From Bretschneidera sinensis (Eukaryota > Streptophyta > Magnoliopsida > Brassicales > Akaniaceae), in contig CM043702.1 in NCBI GenBank assembly GCA_023935145.1, positions 108,100,088 through 108,164,087 of the forward strand: a DNA stretch of 64,000 nucleotides. Reading direction: 5' to 3'. The notes beneath the pieces are model-generated. The model had not been told where the DNA came from and did not search any database. It saw only the letters and a list, made by a program, of their open reading frames with translations. The position numbers and the translations under genes were made by a program. Position 1 is the stretch's first letter; each line of letters opens with the position of its first letter. This document shows, one piece after another, positions 23,484 to 34,661 of this stretch.

Positions 23484-23888
23484 GGCTAAAAAGGTATAGG
23501 CAGTGAAGGATTGGAGTAGGCCAACTACTGTGATAGAGATCTGCAGTTTTTTGGGTTTGCTCGGTTATTATAGGATGTTTTTTGAGGTTTTTTCTAAGAT
23601 TGGAGGTCCCTTAACACACTTGATGCAAAAGAAAATAAAATTTGAATGGACTGAAGAGTGTGAGCATAGTTTTCAAGAATTAAAGAAGTGACTAGTGACA
23701 ACACCAGTACTCATAGTGCCTTCGGGTATGGGTGGATTTGTAGTGTATAGTGATGCATCTCAAAAAAGATTAGGTAGTGTTTTGATGCAGCATGGGAAAG
23801 TTATAGCCTATGCATCTAGGAAATTGAAATCTCACGACAAAACTATCCCACTCATGATCTAGAATTAGTAGCAGTAATCTTTGCATTG
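23484..23888 (+). pseudogene. Gypsy A RT thumb and RNase H, first part
   Basis: It continues gypsy A after gypsy B: AVKDWSRPTTVIEICSFLGL at 23503-23560 (RT connection), YYRMFFEVFSKIGGPLTHL, then RNase H with VVYSDASQKRLGSVLMQHGK (catalytic Asp in YSDAS) near 23739-23798 and VIAYASRKLK. One stop at 23689 and a frame change after 23840 break it. It is cut at about 23905 by the LINE. Confidence 0.87.
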
Positions 23889-23905
23889 AAGATTTTGAGA
23901 CATTA
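23889..23905 (+). repeat. LINE target-site duplication, left copy
   Basis: aagattttgagacatta. It matches aagatttggagacatta at 29400-29416 with one difference. Confidence 0.88.
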
Positions 23906-24047
23906 AAGAAAGAGCTCTCAATCGTCAGTCAGTTTCGAGCAAGCTAGAGAGAGAAGCTCTCAACTGCTACAGTGCTTCCCCATGGTTCCCCGCCCCTCTC
24001 CCCCCTCCACCTCCGTTCTTTGAGCTCAAATATTAGCCAGCCTTAGC

Positions 24048-25709
24048 ATGGGTAGGAGAAAACCCTCCAAGAAGCCTTCCCTCTCAGTCCAAGAACAGAA
24101 TGATCTAGAGTATGTCCAGAATCATTTCAAATCCAAAGATGCTACAGTAACTTTGTCGCGGGATGAAGTCCCTGTAAGTTCCAGTAAGCATGGAGCTAGA
24201 GCTTCAAGTAAAGAATCAGAAAGCTCTTCCTGCTCCATGGGAGAGGAAGGGTCTAAGTCTAAGAGGCTTGAAGTGGAAGGCTCAGCCTTGGGCAATGATG
24301 GAAGCATGTTCAGAGCTTCAAAGGTGAACAGTAACCAAAATCAGAAAAAGAAAAAGGAGGAAACTCAGGCCATACAGGATGAGTCTCAGACCCTTGGGGA
24401 TGAGATTGCAAGCTCTTCAGAGGTGAATGAGGAGGAATCAGTGCAAGAAGATTCTTTTTCTTCTTCTGAAGAAGATGATCCCAACTGCCAAGCTATTGTT
24501 CACGGAGGAACAGCTGCAGCTAGGATTGGAAGGAATGAGGTAAGCAGTGAATCTAGGCTCCTCCCTCCCTAGAAGAATGGGAGTCTCCCCTCAAAACCTG
24601 GGTCTAATATGGCTTCCCCTGAGCTGGCTGGTTAAGCTGGAGCCAAAGATAATGCCAATATCAATGGCATAGCTGCTCAGGAAGTGAACAAGAAGGCTCT
24701 TTGGGTAAGTCTGTTTGCTGAGAACAGAAAACAAAGTAAGGGCCTTCAACTATCTTCAATTGCAAGTGAAGGAGGAGTGGTTTGTATTGAGAATGAAGAC
24801 ATGGAGGAAGTGTTCAATGCCCAACAATTCTGCCTGGTGGGGTACTTTGCTGGGAGATTTCTAGGGAAGGCTGCGCTGAAAATGCTCACAGACTCATGGA
24901 AGGTATCTGTTTCAACTCAATTTCATGATAGTGGATGGATAGCGTTCAAATTTGATAATGCTGAGTTTAGTATGAATGTGCTGCATGATGGTCCATATCA
25001 AGTCTATGGTAGACCTCTTCTTTTGAAATTAATGCCTAAGCTTTTTACATTTAATAATGAAAAAATTAGTACTATTCCAGTTTGGATTCAACTAAGGGGC
25101 TTGCCTCTGGAATTATGGACTGCTAACTACCTTAGCAAGATAGGAACCCTACTTGGAAAGCCTCTCTATGCTAACTAATTTACAAAAAGCAAAGAAAGAA
25201 TCTCCTTTGCTAGGCTGCTTATAGAGATTGATGTAGCAAAGGAGATTGTGTTCAATGTGCCACTGAGTTTTCCTAATGGTGACACTTTTGATCAAAAAGT
25301 CACTTATGAGAACCTCCCTAGATACTATTCCAAATGTAAGGTCTTAGGTCATGACCTCCATGCCTGTAGCCTTAATGCAGATAAAGATAAGGGGAAGAAG
25401 CCTAAAGGAAAGGGGAAAGACTTAATAAGGCAGGAAGAGACTGACCTGCCAAGTGCTCAAGATTAAGGGGTGAACATCCAACAGTCTCTGATAGTAAGAG
25501 TTAGGCCAAGCAAGGCTCCAGCTTTTAAGACTAGAGCAGGCCAAGAACCAAGAGTAGATGTGCAATCAGAGAATGTCTCAGTCATAAAGGAGCATAGGCC
25601 CAGAGAAACTAGGGTGGAGGGAAACCTTGAGAATGCAACTCCTCCATTCCAGTTGGTTGCAGGCTTGGTGTCCTCCCCCCCCCCCCCCCCCCTGATCCTC
25701 CTGATATAG
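24048..25709 (+). pseudogene. LINE ORF1 (DUF4283-type RNA-binding protein), stop codons only
   Basis: The protein would bind LINE RNA in the ribonucleoprotein particle. The ATG at 24048 opens a Lys/Ser/Glu-rich N-terminus. The DUF4283 domain lies at about 24770-25180 (FCLVGYFAGRFLG, then WIQLRGLPLELW). A zinc-knuckle-like YYSKCKVLGHDLHAC lies near 25323-25370, with its first Cys lost. The whole stretch stays in one frame and is broken only by stops at 24570 (TAG), 24633 (TAA), 25176 (TAA) and 25464 (TAA). An 18-C run lies at 25675-25692 near the end. Confidence 0.85.
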
Positions 25710-25868
25710 AACAGCCTATTGATCCTGGTGAGCAGGAGTGTAGATCTCATGAAATGGCTCCAGATGTTCAGGGAAGTGGATTTTAGTTAGTGAAGAAAAA
25801 GAAAGGAAGATCACTCACCAAAGATACTCAGTCAACCAGGAAAGGGGGGACAGCCCCCTACCTCCCTA

Positions 25869-28800
25869 ATGATTATTACTAGCTGGAATATCAGGGGCTT
25901 TCACAAGCCCCTGAAACAAAATGGGGTGGTACACTTCATGAAAAGTAATAAAGTAGATGTGATGGGGATTTTGGAATGCAAGTTGAATGAAGATAAACTG
26001 CACAGAATTTTGGGCAATAAATTCAGTATGTGGAGTCAGATCAACAACTTCTCTGACCATCCTTTTGGCAAAATTTTGGTGCTTTGGGACCCTTCTAAGG
26101 TCAGTGTTTCTATCATTGAAGCTATCTCCCAAGTTATTCACTGTAAAGCTTATTGTTTAATTTCTTCTTGTAATTTTGTAATTAGTTTTGTTTATAGCTT
26201 GAATACCATTGTTACAAGAAGACCCTTATGGGACAATCTATGTAAATTTAGTCATGATTTATCTGCTCCCTGGATTATAATGGGTGATTTCAATAATGTT
26301 CTTACTCCTGATGAGAAAGTAAATGGGCTGCCAGTAACAGATTATGAGATTAAGGATCCTAATGTTTGCTGTGGGGAGACTAGGCGTTCTGATGTCAGGT
26401 CTACTGGCTGTTTTTTTACATGGACAAACAAAAAAGTTTGGTGCAAGATGGACAGAGTGATGGTCAACAATATTTGGTACCAAAAGGGGTATAGGGTCCA
26501 AGCTGCTTTCCTTCCAGCTGGTTGCCTTTCTGAGCATTCTCCTTTCCTGGTAAGATTGTTGGAAGAAGCTTATGGGGGTAGGAGATCTTTCAAGTTCTTT
26601 CAACATGTGGACTGAGCATGCCAAGTTTGTGGATATAATTAGAACCCATTGGTGTAATCCTGTGGAAGGCACTAAACAGTTCATTCTATGTTCCTACTTG
26701 AAAGGCCTCAAACCTCATTTCAAGAAGCTTAATGAGAAACATTACAGCCACATCTCTGAGAGAGCCCTCGAGGCTTCAAATAAATTGGTTAGCCTCCAAC
26801 AAGAGCTTCATGACAACCAAAGTGATACTGACCTGCAAACTATGGTGGTAAGTTTAAAGTTGAAAGCTTTCAAGCTTGCAAAAGCTGAGTGAAGTTTCCT
26901 CTCCCAGCAGGCTAAATGCAAATATCTACTGAATAGTGATAGAGGGGCAAAATTCTTTCATGCCTTGGTTAAAAGGAAGACTAGTAGAAACCATATTGCT
27001 ACTTTAATGACTTCTAATGGCACAATGACTACCTCTGAAGATGAGGTTGCTCAGGAGTTCATCAAGTTCTACAAGGATCTTTTGGGTTCCTCTGCCAACA
27101 GTAATCCCATTGACATGGAGGTAATTAGAGAAGGTTCTATTGTCCAAGATAATCAATCCGAATCTTTGATTAGGGAGGTTTCTGAGGAAGAGATTAAGGA
27201 AGCTCTATGGAGCATAGGGAAGGACAAGTCCCCTGGTCCTGATGGATATTCCTCCAAATTTTTCAAGAAGGCTTGGGATGTGATTAACAAAGACATCATA
27301 GAGGCTATTCAGGAATTCTTTCAGAATGGGAGACTTCTTAAGCAGTTCAACCATTCAATCTTAGCCTTGATCCCTAAAAGCAAACAAGCATCCAAAGTGG
27401 AGGACTTTAGGCCTATAGCCTGCTGTAATGTGATCTACAAGACTATCTCTAAAATTCTTGCCTCAAGACTAGCTCCATGTTTAATCCAAATTGTCAACCC
27501 AGCTCAGACTGCCTTCATTAAGGCCAGGTCTATGACTGAAAATATCTACATGGTTCAAGAACTGCTCAGGATTAAAATTGACCTTAGGAAAGCTTATGAT
27601 ACTGTGGAATAGGATTTTTTGCACAGCCTTCTTCAGGGGCTGGGGTTCCCTGAAAGGTTTAGGTCCTGGATTATGGAGTGTGTCTCCACAACAACTTATT
27701 CTCTGTCAATCAATGGCAGTATCCATGGGTTCTTCTCAAGCAAAAGAGGTATTAGACAAGGGGGTCCTCTTTCTCCTTATCTTTTTGTCTTGGTCATGGA
27801 GTACTTGTCTAGGCTTCTGGGTAGATTAACTGAAAGGGAGGGATTCAGATTCCACCCTAAGTATGATAAGCTCAAGATCACTCATCTGGCCTTTGCAGAT
27901 GATCTCATCCTGTTTGCTAGAGGGGAGGCTAAATCTGTGGGAATGCTTATGAAATGTGTCAACACCTTTAGTGAGTGTTCAGGGATGAAAGCTAGTCTGG
28001 CCAAATCAAATTTGTTCCATGCTGGGGTAAAGCCAGAGGAGCTAATAAAAATTAGAAGGTGCACTGGTATGGTGGATGGCAGCCTTCCTTTCAAATATTT
28101 GGGGGTTCCTCTTACCTCTGTCAAGTTGAATGCCACTCATTACTCCCCCCTCATTGAGAAAATTGCTAGGTATATTAATGTTTGGGCTAGCTCCTCCCTT
28201 TCCTATGCAGGTAGAACTGAACTGATCAAAGCAGTGCTCCAAGGTGTGGAGTGCTTCTGGCTTGCAATATTCCCAATCCCTGGTAACATATTGGAAAAGA
28301 TTATCAGGATGTGTAGAACATTCCTTTGGAATGGGAAGAATGCTGGAATGAGGAAGGCTTTGGTTGCTTGGGCTAACATCTGTAGGCCTAAAGAAGAGGG
28401 AGGGTTAGGGTTGGTTGACCTTAAATCCTGGAATAAAGCTCTCCTAACAAGGGTCCTATGGAACATCCATATGAAGAAGGATTCATTATGGATCCAGTGG
28501 GTCCAACATTACTACCTCTTGAACAAGTCAATATGGGAAATTAAGGCAAGCAAGGATGACTTCCCCTTATGGAAAAGGATTCTGGAAATCAGAGATGAAC
28601 TAACTGGGCACCCCTTCACCACATCAAGGCAGAACCAGACTACTGGATTGGAGGGTGCAAGATGAGTTGAGCATAAGGAAGGCTTACAATGCAAGCAAGC
28701 AGAAAGGCAATGTGGTCAGCTGGGCTTCCCTGGTTTGGTACTCCCATTGCCCCCCTAAATACTCATTCATTCTCTGGCTGGCCATCAAGAATAGGCTTCT

Positions 28801-29184
28801 CACTAAGGATAAACTCCAGCTTGAGGGTGATGATAAGTTGTGCCCTCTATGTTTAGAGCAGAATGAGACCAGGGATCATCTCTTCTTCTCCTGTAGAATC
28901 AGTAAAGAAACTTGGGACACCATTAAAAAAGTGGCTTGATTGTAGGAGACAAATGACTACCATTGAGAGTGCACTCAAATGGACTCACAAAGTAAGAGGT
29001 ACTGGCCCCCCTACAATAGCCAAGAGGGTAGTCTTAGCAAGCACTATTTACAGCATATGGTTGGCTAGAAATGCCAAACTTTTTGACAAGTCTTGTGTCC
29101 TCCCAGCCAGTCTTGTGAAAAATATTCAGTTTGTTATTTATAGAATTGTTTATGCAGCCTGTCCAGAGACAAGGCTTTTGTTGT
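25869..29184 (+). pseudogene. LINE ORF2: endonuclease, reverse transcriptase, zf-RVT
   Basis: ORF2 nicks target DNA and copies LINE RNA at the nick. The APE-like endonuclease (25869-26615) shows SWNIRG, ILECKL, GDFNNVL, KMDRVMVN and SEHSP. The RT (26965-28400) has KSPGPDGYSSKFFKKAWD, ALIPKSKQASKVEDFRPI and the catalytic FADDLIL near 27892-27912. The C-terminal zf-RVT domain is at 28700-28940 (PPKYSFILWLAIKNRL, CPLCLEQNETRDHLFFSC). Breaks: frameshift near 26600, TGA at 26890, TAG at 27610 where Trp is expected, frameshifts near 28660 and 28930. Confidence 0.92.
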
Positions 29185-29399
29185 AAGCTCCAATGCTATT
29201 TTCTATCTTTGTGGCGTTATTGTTAACCCCTGGGAATGCCCAGAGTATATGTATAGCTGCTGGCCAATTACTTGGCTTCTAATGTAAGCTTTTGTTTTTC
29301 TTTGTTTTTGCATATATTGTAAATCCCCTGGGTATGCCCAGTGATTTTTGTACATTTTGATCATTTATACAAGCTTTATTTACAGATCAGAAAAAAAGA
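29185..29399 (+). other. LINE 3' UTR and A-rich end
   Basis: Noncoding tail with two copies of the phrase cctgggnatgcccag (near 29230 and 29330), ending in cagatcagaaaaaaagaa at the TSD. Confidence 0.75.
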
Positions 29400-29416
29400 A
29401 AGATTTGGAGACATTA
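29400..29416 (+). repeat. LINE target-site duplication, right copy
   Basis: aagatttggagacatta, the unaltered gypsy A sequence. The left copy has one substitution. Confidence 0.88.
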
Positions 29417-29765
29417 TTTGTATGGTTAAACTTGTGAGATTTTTACTGATCATAAGAACCTGAAGTATTTGTTTACACAGAAGGACTTGAATCTTAAACA
29501 AAGAAGGTGGTTGGAGTTATTAAAAGACTATGATGTTAATATTAATTATCATTCGGAGAAAGTGAATGTGGTAGCAGATGCCTTAAGCAGGAAGTCTTCG
29601 AACATCACGACTTCATTAATTACTAAACATAAACATTTATTAGAAGACCTAAGGAAACTAAGAGTCCAAGTTCATATTCAGGAGTCTGTTTCAGTTCTAG
29701 CACATCTAAGGGTTCAGCTAACCCTAAATGAAAGAATTAAATATGCTCAGATTGGAGATCCTTAA
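29417..29765 (+). pseudogene. Gypsy A RNase H, second part
   Basis: It continues directly from 23888: [20 protein letters not shown] near 29437-29500, [17 protein letters not shown], and [12 protein letters not shown] (conserved Asp in ADALSRK) near 29559-29600. A stop lies at 29428 and another after 29762. RNase H degrades the RNA strand of the RNA-DNA hybrid. Confidence 0.88.
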
Positions 29766-31110
29766 CTAATAAGAATCAGAGAGGAGGTGGCGAAGGGTAA
29801 TGGTAAGTATTTTGTAGTTCATGATGATGGAACACTAAGATTTGGGACTAGGTTATGTGTTCTAAACGATCTTGAGTTAAAGAGGGAGATTATGGAGGAG
29901 GCTCATTCTACCAGATATACTATACAACCTGGGAGTACTAAGATGTATAGGGATATCAAAGATGTTTACTGGTGGAATAGTATGAAGAGGAAAATTGTTT
30001 GTTTTGTATCTTAATGCTTGGTTTGTCAACAGGTGAAAGCAGAGCATCAAAGGGCAGCCGGATTGCTTCAGCCATTTCCCATCTCACAGTGGTAGTGGGA
30101 ACTTATCACCATTGATTTTGTAGTTCGATTACCGAGGACTCCCAAAGGTAATGATATCGCTTGGGTTAATGTGGATAGGTTGAATAAATTGGCTCACTTT
30201 CTAGCTGTCAAGAATACTTGGCCTCTTGACAGATTAGCAAGACTTTATATTGGCGAAATAGTTAGATTACATGGGATTTTAGTCTCAATTGTTTCAGACA
30301 AAGATATGAGGTTTGCATCCAGGTTTTGGGCAAGTGTGCATGGCTATTTGGGTACAAGGTTAGATTTTATTACTACCTTTCACCCTCAAGCATATAGGCA
30401 ATCTAAGAGAACCATTCAAATCCTTGAAGACATGCTCCGAGCTTGTGCCTTAGACTTGGGAGGTAGTTGGGAGGAGCACATGCCATTAGTGGAATTTTTA
30501 TATAATAATATTCAACAGTCTAATATTGAGATGGATCCATTTGAGGCTTTTTATGGCAGGAGGTGTAGATTGCCTATATGTTGGGACGAGATTGGTGAGA
30601 AAAAGATGCTCGGCCCAGATTTGGTCAAGGTAATTGTTGAAAAGATTCCTTTGATTCGTGAATGATTAAAAGCAGCCTAGAGTAGATAAAAATGTTATGT
30701 TGATTGCAAGAGACGAGAATTAGAGTTTCAAACTGGTGAGCACATATTCTTGAAAGTATCCCCATCCAATGGTGTGATGAGATTTGTGAAGAATGGGGAG
30801 TTGAGCCCGAGGTTTGTGGGGCCATTTAAGATCTTGGAGAGAATAGGTAGTGTAGCTTATAGCATTGCATTACCCTAGCATTGTCTGGTGTTCATAATGT
30901 CCTCCATCTGTCTAAGTTGAAGAAGCATGTGCGTGACCCAAATCATACTGTGGAGCTTGATCCCATGGAGATCAGAAAGGATATGTCCTACGATGAGTAC
31001 CCAATTCAAATCTTGGAAAGAAATGATAAAGTTCGACATAACCATTTGGTGTCATTTATGAAAGTATTATGGAGGGACCACTCTATTGAAGAAGTAACTT
31101 AGGAAAGTAT
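29766..31110 (+). pseudogene. Gypsy A integrase and polyprotein C-terminus
   Basis: The zinc-finger region is partly visible (MYRDIKDVYWW, CLVCQQVKAEHQRAAGLLQP at 30014-30075). Core residues: TIDFV near 30110 (first Asp), IVSDKDMRFASRFW near 30290 (second Asp), and the expected Glu region in HPQAYRQSKRTIQILEDMLR (30382-30440), where the usual Q-T-E is altered. FEAFYGRRCRLPICWDE follows at 30541-30590. The C-terminus (30881-31102) has VHNVLHLSKLKKHV and SFMKVLWRDHSIEEVT. Stops lie at 30013, 30095 and 30663. Confidence 0.88.
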
Positions 31111-31185
31111 GGAAGAGATGATGGAGAAGTATCCTAACCTTTTTCACTTCAAAGGTATGCCAAGTTTAGGGACTAAACTTATATT

Positions 31186-31198
31186 AAGTGGGAGAGAA
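31186..31198 (+). other. Polypurine tract of gypsy A
   Basis: aagtgggagagaa directly before TGTAATACCC, the expected position for plus-strand priming next to a 3' LTR. Confidence 0.82.
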
Positions 31199-31247
31199 TG
31201 TAATACCCTAAACCCAAAAGTATTACTTAATTACTATTTAGGGCATA

Positions 31248-31310
<63 letters not shown>

Positions 31311-31440
31311 AACATAGGTAAGAATTTAATTATTTTATTAAGATAGGGTAGTTGGTTGTAATTAAATTAAAGTTGGGAAGATATATCGAACTACTATTGT
31401 TTTGTAATCAGAATTAGGAGCGAAGGAAAAAGAGAGAGGA
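31199..31440 (+). repeat. Start of gypsy A 3' LTR, right end unresolved
   Basis: It begins TGTAATACCCTAAACCC after the PPT and contains a (TA)n run at about 31249-31306. No terminating CA plus TSD was found. By about 31440 the minus strand already reads as copia gag. No matching copy lies at the 5' end of gypsy A, so the LTR is probably truncated. Confidence 0.6.
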
Positions 31441-31771
31441 GAAACCCCTGTATTTCTTTTTCAAGGCAACCAAGATTTCCTGAGCGGTGTCATACTTCAC
31501 AGCTCATATGCGAGATTATCTTACATAATACTCAGCATCACTATGCAAGCAATTCTATCATTCCTCTTCCATGATTCATAAGCCTCATGATCTATCTCGC
31601 TTTGAGAAGAAGTTCCTCACTCAAGTTGATTCATGGTGAGGTCGACGACTTTGTTAACAGCTAGTGCTTTAAGGATGCACTGAACCTTTTGGTACCAAAC
31701 TTCAAAGTTTCACCATTCAATTTTTTATCCTCATTTAACTCAACCTTTACAGTATTAGGATTTGAAGTCAT
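31439..31771 (-). pseudogene. Ty1/copia gag N-terminal fragment
   Basis: From the ATG at 31771 (minus) the translation begins MTSNPNTVKVELNEDKKLNG. After a frame change near 31715 it gives VWYQKVQCILKALAVNKVVD, then YESWKRNDRIACIVMLSIM and YDTAQEILVALKKKY. This follows the UBN2/Retrotran_gag_2 pattern of plant copia gag. It breaks off at about 31439 against the gypsy A LTR. Confidence 0.68.
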
Positions 31772-34001
31772 AGTCAAAATAACTACATGGAGACATATCA
31801 CTAATCAAATACTTGCACACTCATAATCTTCTTCACACACATATATTTTGTAGCTAATTTGAACTAATTCAATGATAATTTTACTTGAGACATGGCATCG
31901 AAAGTTCACTATGCTCCCAATCATCTTCCATATACAAAAGTTTAATTGTCATAAATATAGTCCAATTAGTGCAAAATTTAAGTCCTAGGTGAGAATTCTT
32001 CTCAACTCTACCAACCTAGAACTCCCACTAATTTCATGTATATTAAATACATTATATAACAAACATATTGAATGATCATGAACATAAAATAATAAAGCAT
32101 TCTAAAACAAAATGATTTCATTTCGTTCATCATGTAAGCAAAAAAAAAATATTTACAGAGGAAAGGCCTAAGTTCCACTTCATTAACTTAGATTCATTAA
32201 TACAAATATTTACATATCTTAGTAAAACAAAACACAAGCTTCTAGCATTGTCTACACTTTTCTTCTTTCTCTCAATAGAAAAGATTGTAATAGGTAATTT
32301 CTTGGTCAAACATTGATCACATTTGTAATCTTCCAATTAATTTGTATGACCAAAGAAACTTATTTTCTCATCTATTACTCGTTTTCCTATCTTAATTATC
32401 TAATGATCCCTCTTTCCTACAAAAAATCTTAAATGTCTTGCACTACATAGATTTGGAAACTGTGATAACAAAGCAATACGCTTCATTCCTAAAAGAAGAC
32501 GATGCTCTTATACCAATTCCAATTCACTAGCGACATTATAAACCTTTGGTCATGCCTCAGAGTAGTCTTCATAGTTTCCTTTTCATCATCCAAAATAACT
32601 CAAAGACGACTCGAGCCTTAAGACATTTAGAAATAGTGAGATCTTCAACTATAACTTTATCCTACTTCTTTATCACTACATCTATGTGCATATTCATCTT
32701 AGGTTCTGGATCATTTTCGTAATTAAGAAAACTCTAATAAAAGTGACATGTTCATCACATCCTAAAGAAATTAACATCTGTAAGTATTTTAAATTGATAC
32801 TCAATTATTAAATTCATTCACATGACAACAAATATACGTGCACGCAATTTTGATTCGACTCGATTTCAACGGTAGAGAAAAACAAGAATCCAAGAGCTTT
32901 AACAAGCTCCCACTGGATACTGACCCCATTAAAAACAATTTTACACTCAAAAATAAGTTTTCCACACTAAAAAATGTGCAAACTTGAATTTTAGAAAATT
33001 TCCAACCAATTATTAATTTTAAATTACTTAAATAATCCAATAAAAAATAAAATTTGAAATTATTATAGAAAAATCATTAAAAAAATATGATCAAAATGGA
33101 ATTTTTTCGCACCACAAAGCCATCGCTAGACGCTGCCACGTGTCGGTAGTGGTTTGGATGGTAGATACTATTTAGAAACAACCCAAAACCTACTCACTCT
33201 TAACCTTGGCACATGCAATACACGCGTCACCTTAACGACATCTGATGCTGATTGGACCAGAGGCTGATGTTTTGTCCAGTGATGCTGGTTACGGTGGTGC
33301 GGTTGTTTTCTATTTTGGTATCTTTTAGAGTGAGAGATTGCAATCACTTTCTTCATGGTGCGTGAAGTGTTTTCTGGTCTAGAGGTCATCTTCAACCTCC
33401 AAACTTTCCATATTGCTAGAAAATACCCAAAAAAAATTAGAGTAATATCTTTCTCTATAGATTACCAAAAAAAATGCGTGCAATATACCGTTAGAAAGCT
33501 TATGAGATCATCTTCATAACCATATAAAGTTTATGTCATGAATTTAAATGTACCATTTATGAGAAGTTTTCAAATTTTCAGTTTTATAAACTAAGGTTCC
33601 ATTTTTCTCTCTTGTCTTTGAGAGTTAGCATGTTATATTTTCCAGATTTCATAAATATAATATTAACTACCTTATTATAGAAAATCATGACATTTTGACA
33701 ACAAATGGACAAGATTCCATTTTTAACCCATTTAAACCTTAAAAAAGATTAATTATTTATTCTCTCCACAGAGAGTGTTAAGCCACGAGAATTTTCAGAT
33801 TTCATCCTTTATATAAAGTTTATTTACATATCAAATCTCGTGTTTTATTTCCATGAAACTAAGAAATTGCCATTTTCAAGTTTCAACCTTTATATTTTAG
33901 GTTTCATACTATAATATGTGTTTCAAGCAATTCAACGCAAAAATTCACATTCATAAAGTTTATAAATACCCAAAGAGCATAAACACAGGCTCTAATACCA
34001 A
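31772..34001 (-). mobile_element. Remnants of minus-strand copia-like LTR sequence (leader, PBS-like and PPT-like sites)
   Basis: No coding sequence. Two PBS-like sites on the minus strand: tggtataagagc (32504-32515) and tggtattagagcc (33988-34000). A copia-type PPT (agtgggagct) at 32905-32914 directly follows an LTR-like end ..CTTTAACA at 32904. A boundary TGTTAAAGAG starts at 34002. This could be the leader of the copia gag fragment plus a 1.1-kb non-autonomous interior. The pieces do not assemble into one clear element. Confidence 0.4.
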
Positions 34002-34480
34002 TGTTAAAGAGTTACATAGCGGATTAGCGAGTACTTACCAATTCGATCCAAAATATTCTAGTATCTTGGACTCCTCTCCGGCTCTTTACGCTTTAATCTC
34101 ATCGGAGGTCAGGCGTGAAATCACAATGAAAGAAATCACGTTCTTGTCACAACCCAAAAACCCTTTTGTCTCTCTAAAGGAAGAAGATGAATTTTCTCTC
34201 TCTAGAATATTTTCCAGCAGCCATTTTCTTACATGACACATATATATATATATACACATATATATAGACACACACACACACACACACACACATTGCTATG
34301 GAGAGGCATTACAGCAAAGAGGTTATGGGCAGTTGAAATCAAACCAATAGTTGCATGGTTTCCTTCATGCTTCTTGATTCAAAGGTACACGGGCGGGACA
34401 AGTCGCCCATCATGGGTTCCCAACTCAGTCCTGATTTCCTACGGATAAATTTGTAAAATTTGATTTAATAATCATTCAAA
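34002..34480 (-). repeat. Probable 5' LTR of a copia-like remnant
   Basis: TGTTAAAGAG next to a PBS (33988-34000) marks the inner LTR end. The sequence contains (TA)n/(CA)n at about 34240-34290. The outer end is not defined. Reading frames here are microsatellite artefacts. Confidence 0.45.
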
Positions 34481-34661
34481 AATAAGTTTTATACTAAAAT
34501 TTTGCTTGATTAATTGAGAGAACTCTATACACTTTCATTCTTACAAGAGATTGTTCAAAATTAAGTTCTGCTTGTGAATGGCAATCGATTGTTGTAATGT
34601 GACAGACGACTAGTTTGCACTAAAATTTATGGCAGTCGACTGTGAATAAAGACAATCGATT
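34481..34661. repeat. Left part of an LTR-like sequence interrupted by the LARD
   Basis: Noncoding, with palindromic 6-mers atcgat and gtcgac (agtcgact near 34634). It appears to continue at 44505, where related tagtcaattgtc and gtcgac motifs recur. Confidence 0.4.

Larger units (their letters stand above)
23906..29399 (+). mobile_element. L1-type LINE, apparently full length, inactive
   Basis: About 5.5 kb, plus strand: short GC-richer 5' UTR (23906-24047), ORF1 (24048-25709), ORF2 (25869-29184), 3' UTR and an A-rich end (gatcagaaaaaaagaa). 17-bp TSDs and an A-rich 3' end fit target-primed reverse transcription. It sits inside the RNase H of gypsy A. Codon use and GC content are clearly higher than in the surrounding LTR elements. 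Few disabling changes are present, so it is relatively young. Confidence 0.92.
9373..31440 (+). mobile_element. Ty3/gypsy element A, split by three nested insertions
   Basis: Plus-strand gypsy element: PBS at 9375, gag from 9541, protease, RT, RNase H, integrase, PPT at 31186-31198, and the start of a 3' LTR at 31199. Later insertions are a solo LTR (11523-13500), gypsy B (13790-23478) and a LINE (23906-29399). Removing them and one copy of each TSD makes the pol domains collinear. Many stops and frameshifts are present. The sequence before the PBS does not match the sequence after the PPT, so one end is rearranged or replaced. Confidence 0.85.

Noticed and set aside
33168..33395. Basic His/Gln-rich 75-codon minus-strand frame
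   Set aside because: No domain seen; lies in LTR-remnant sequence without other gene signs.
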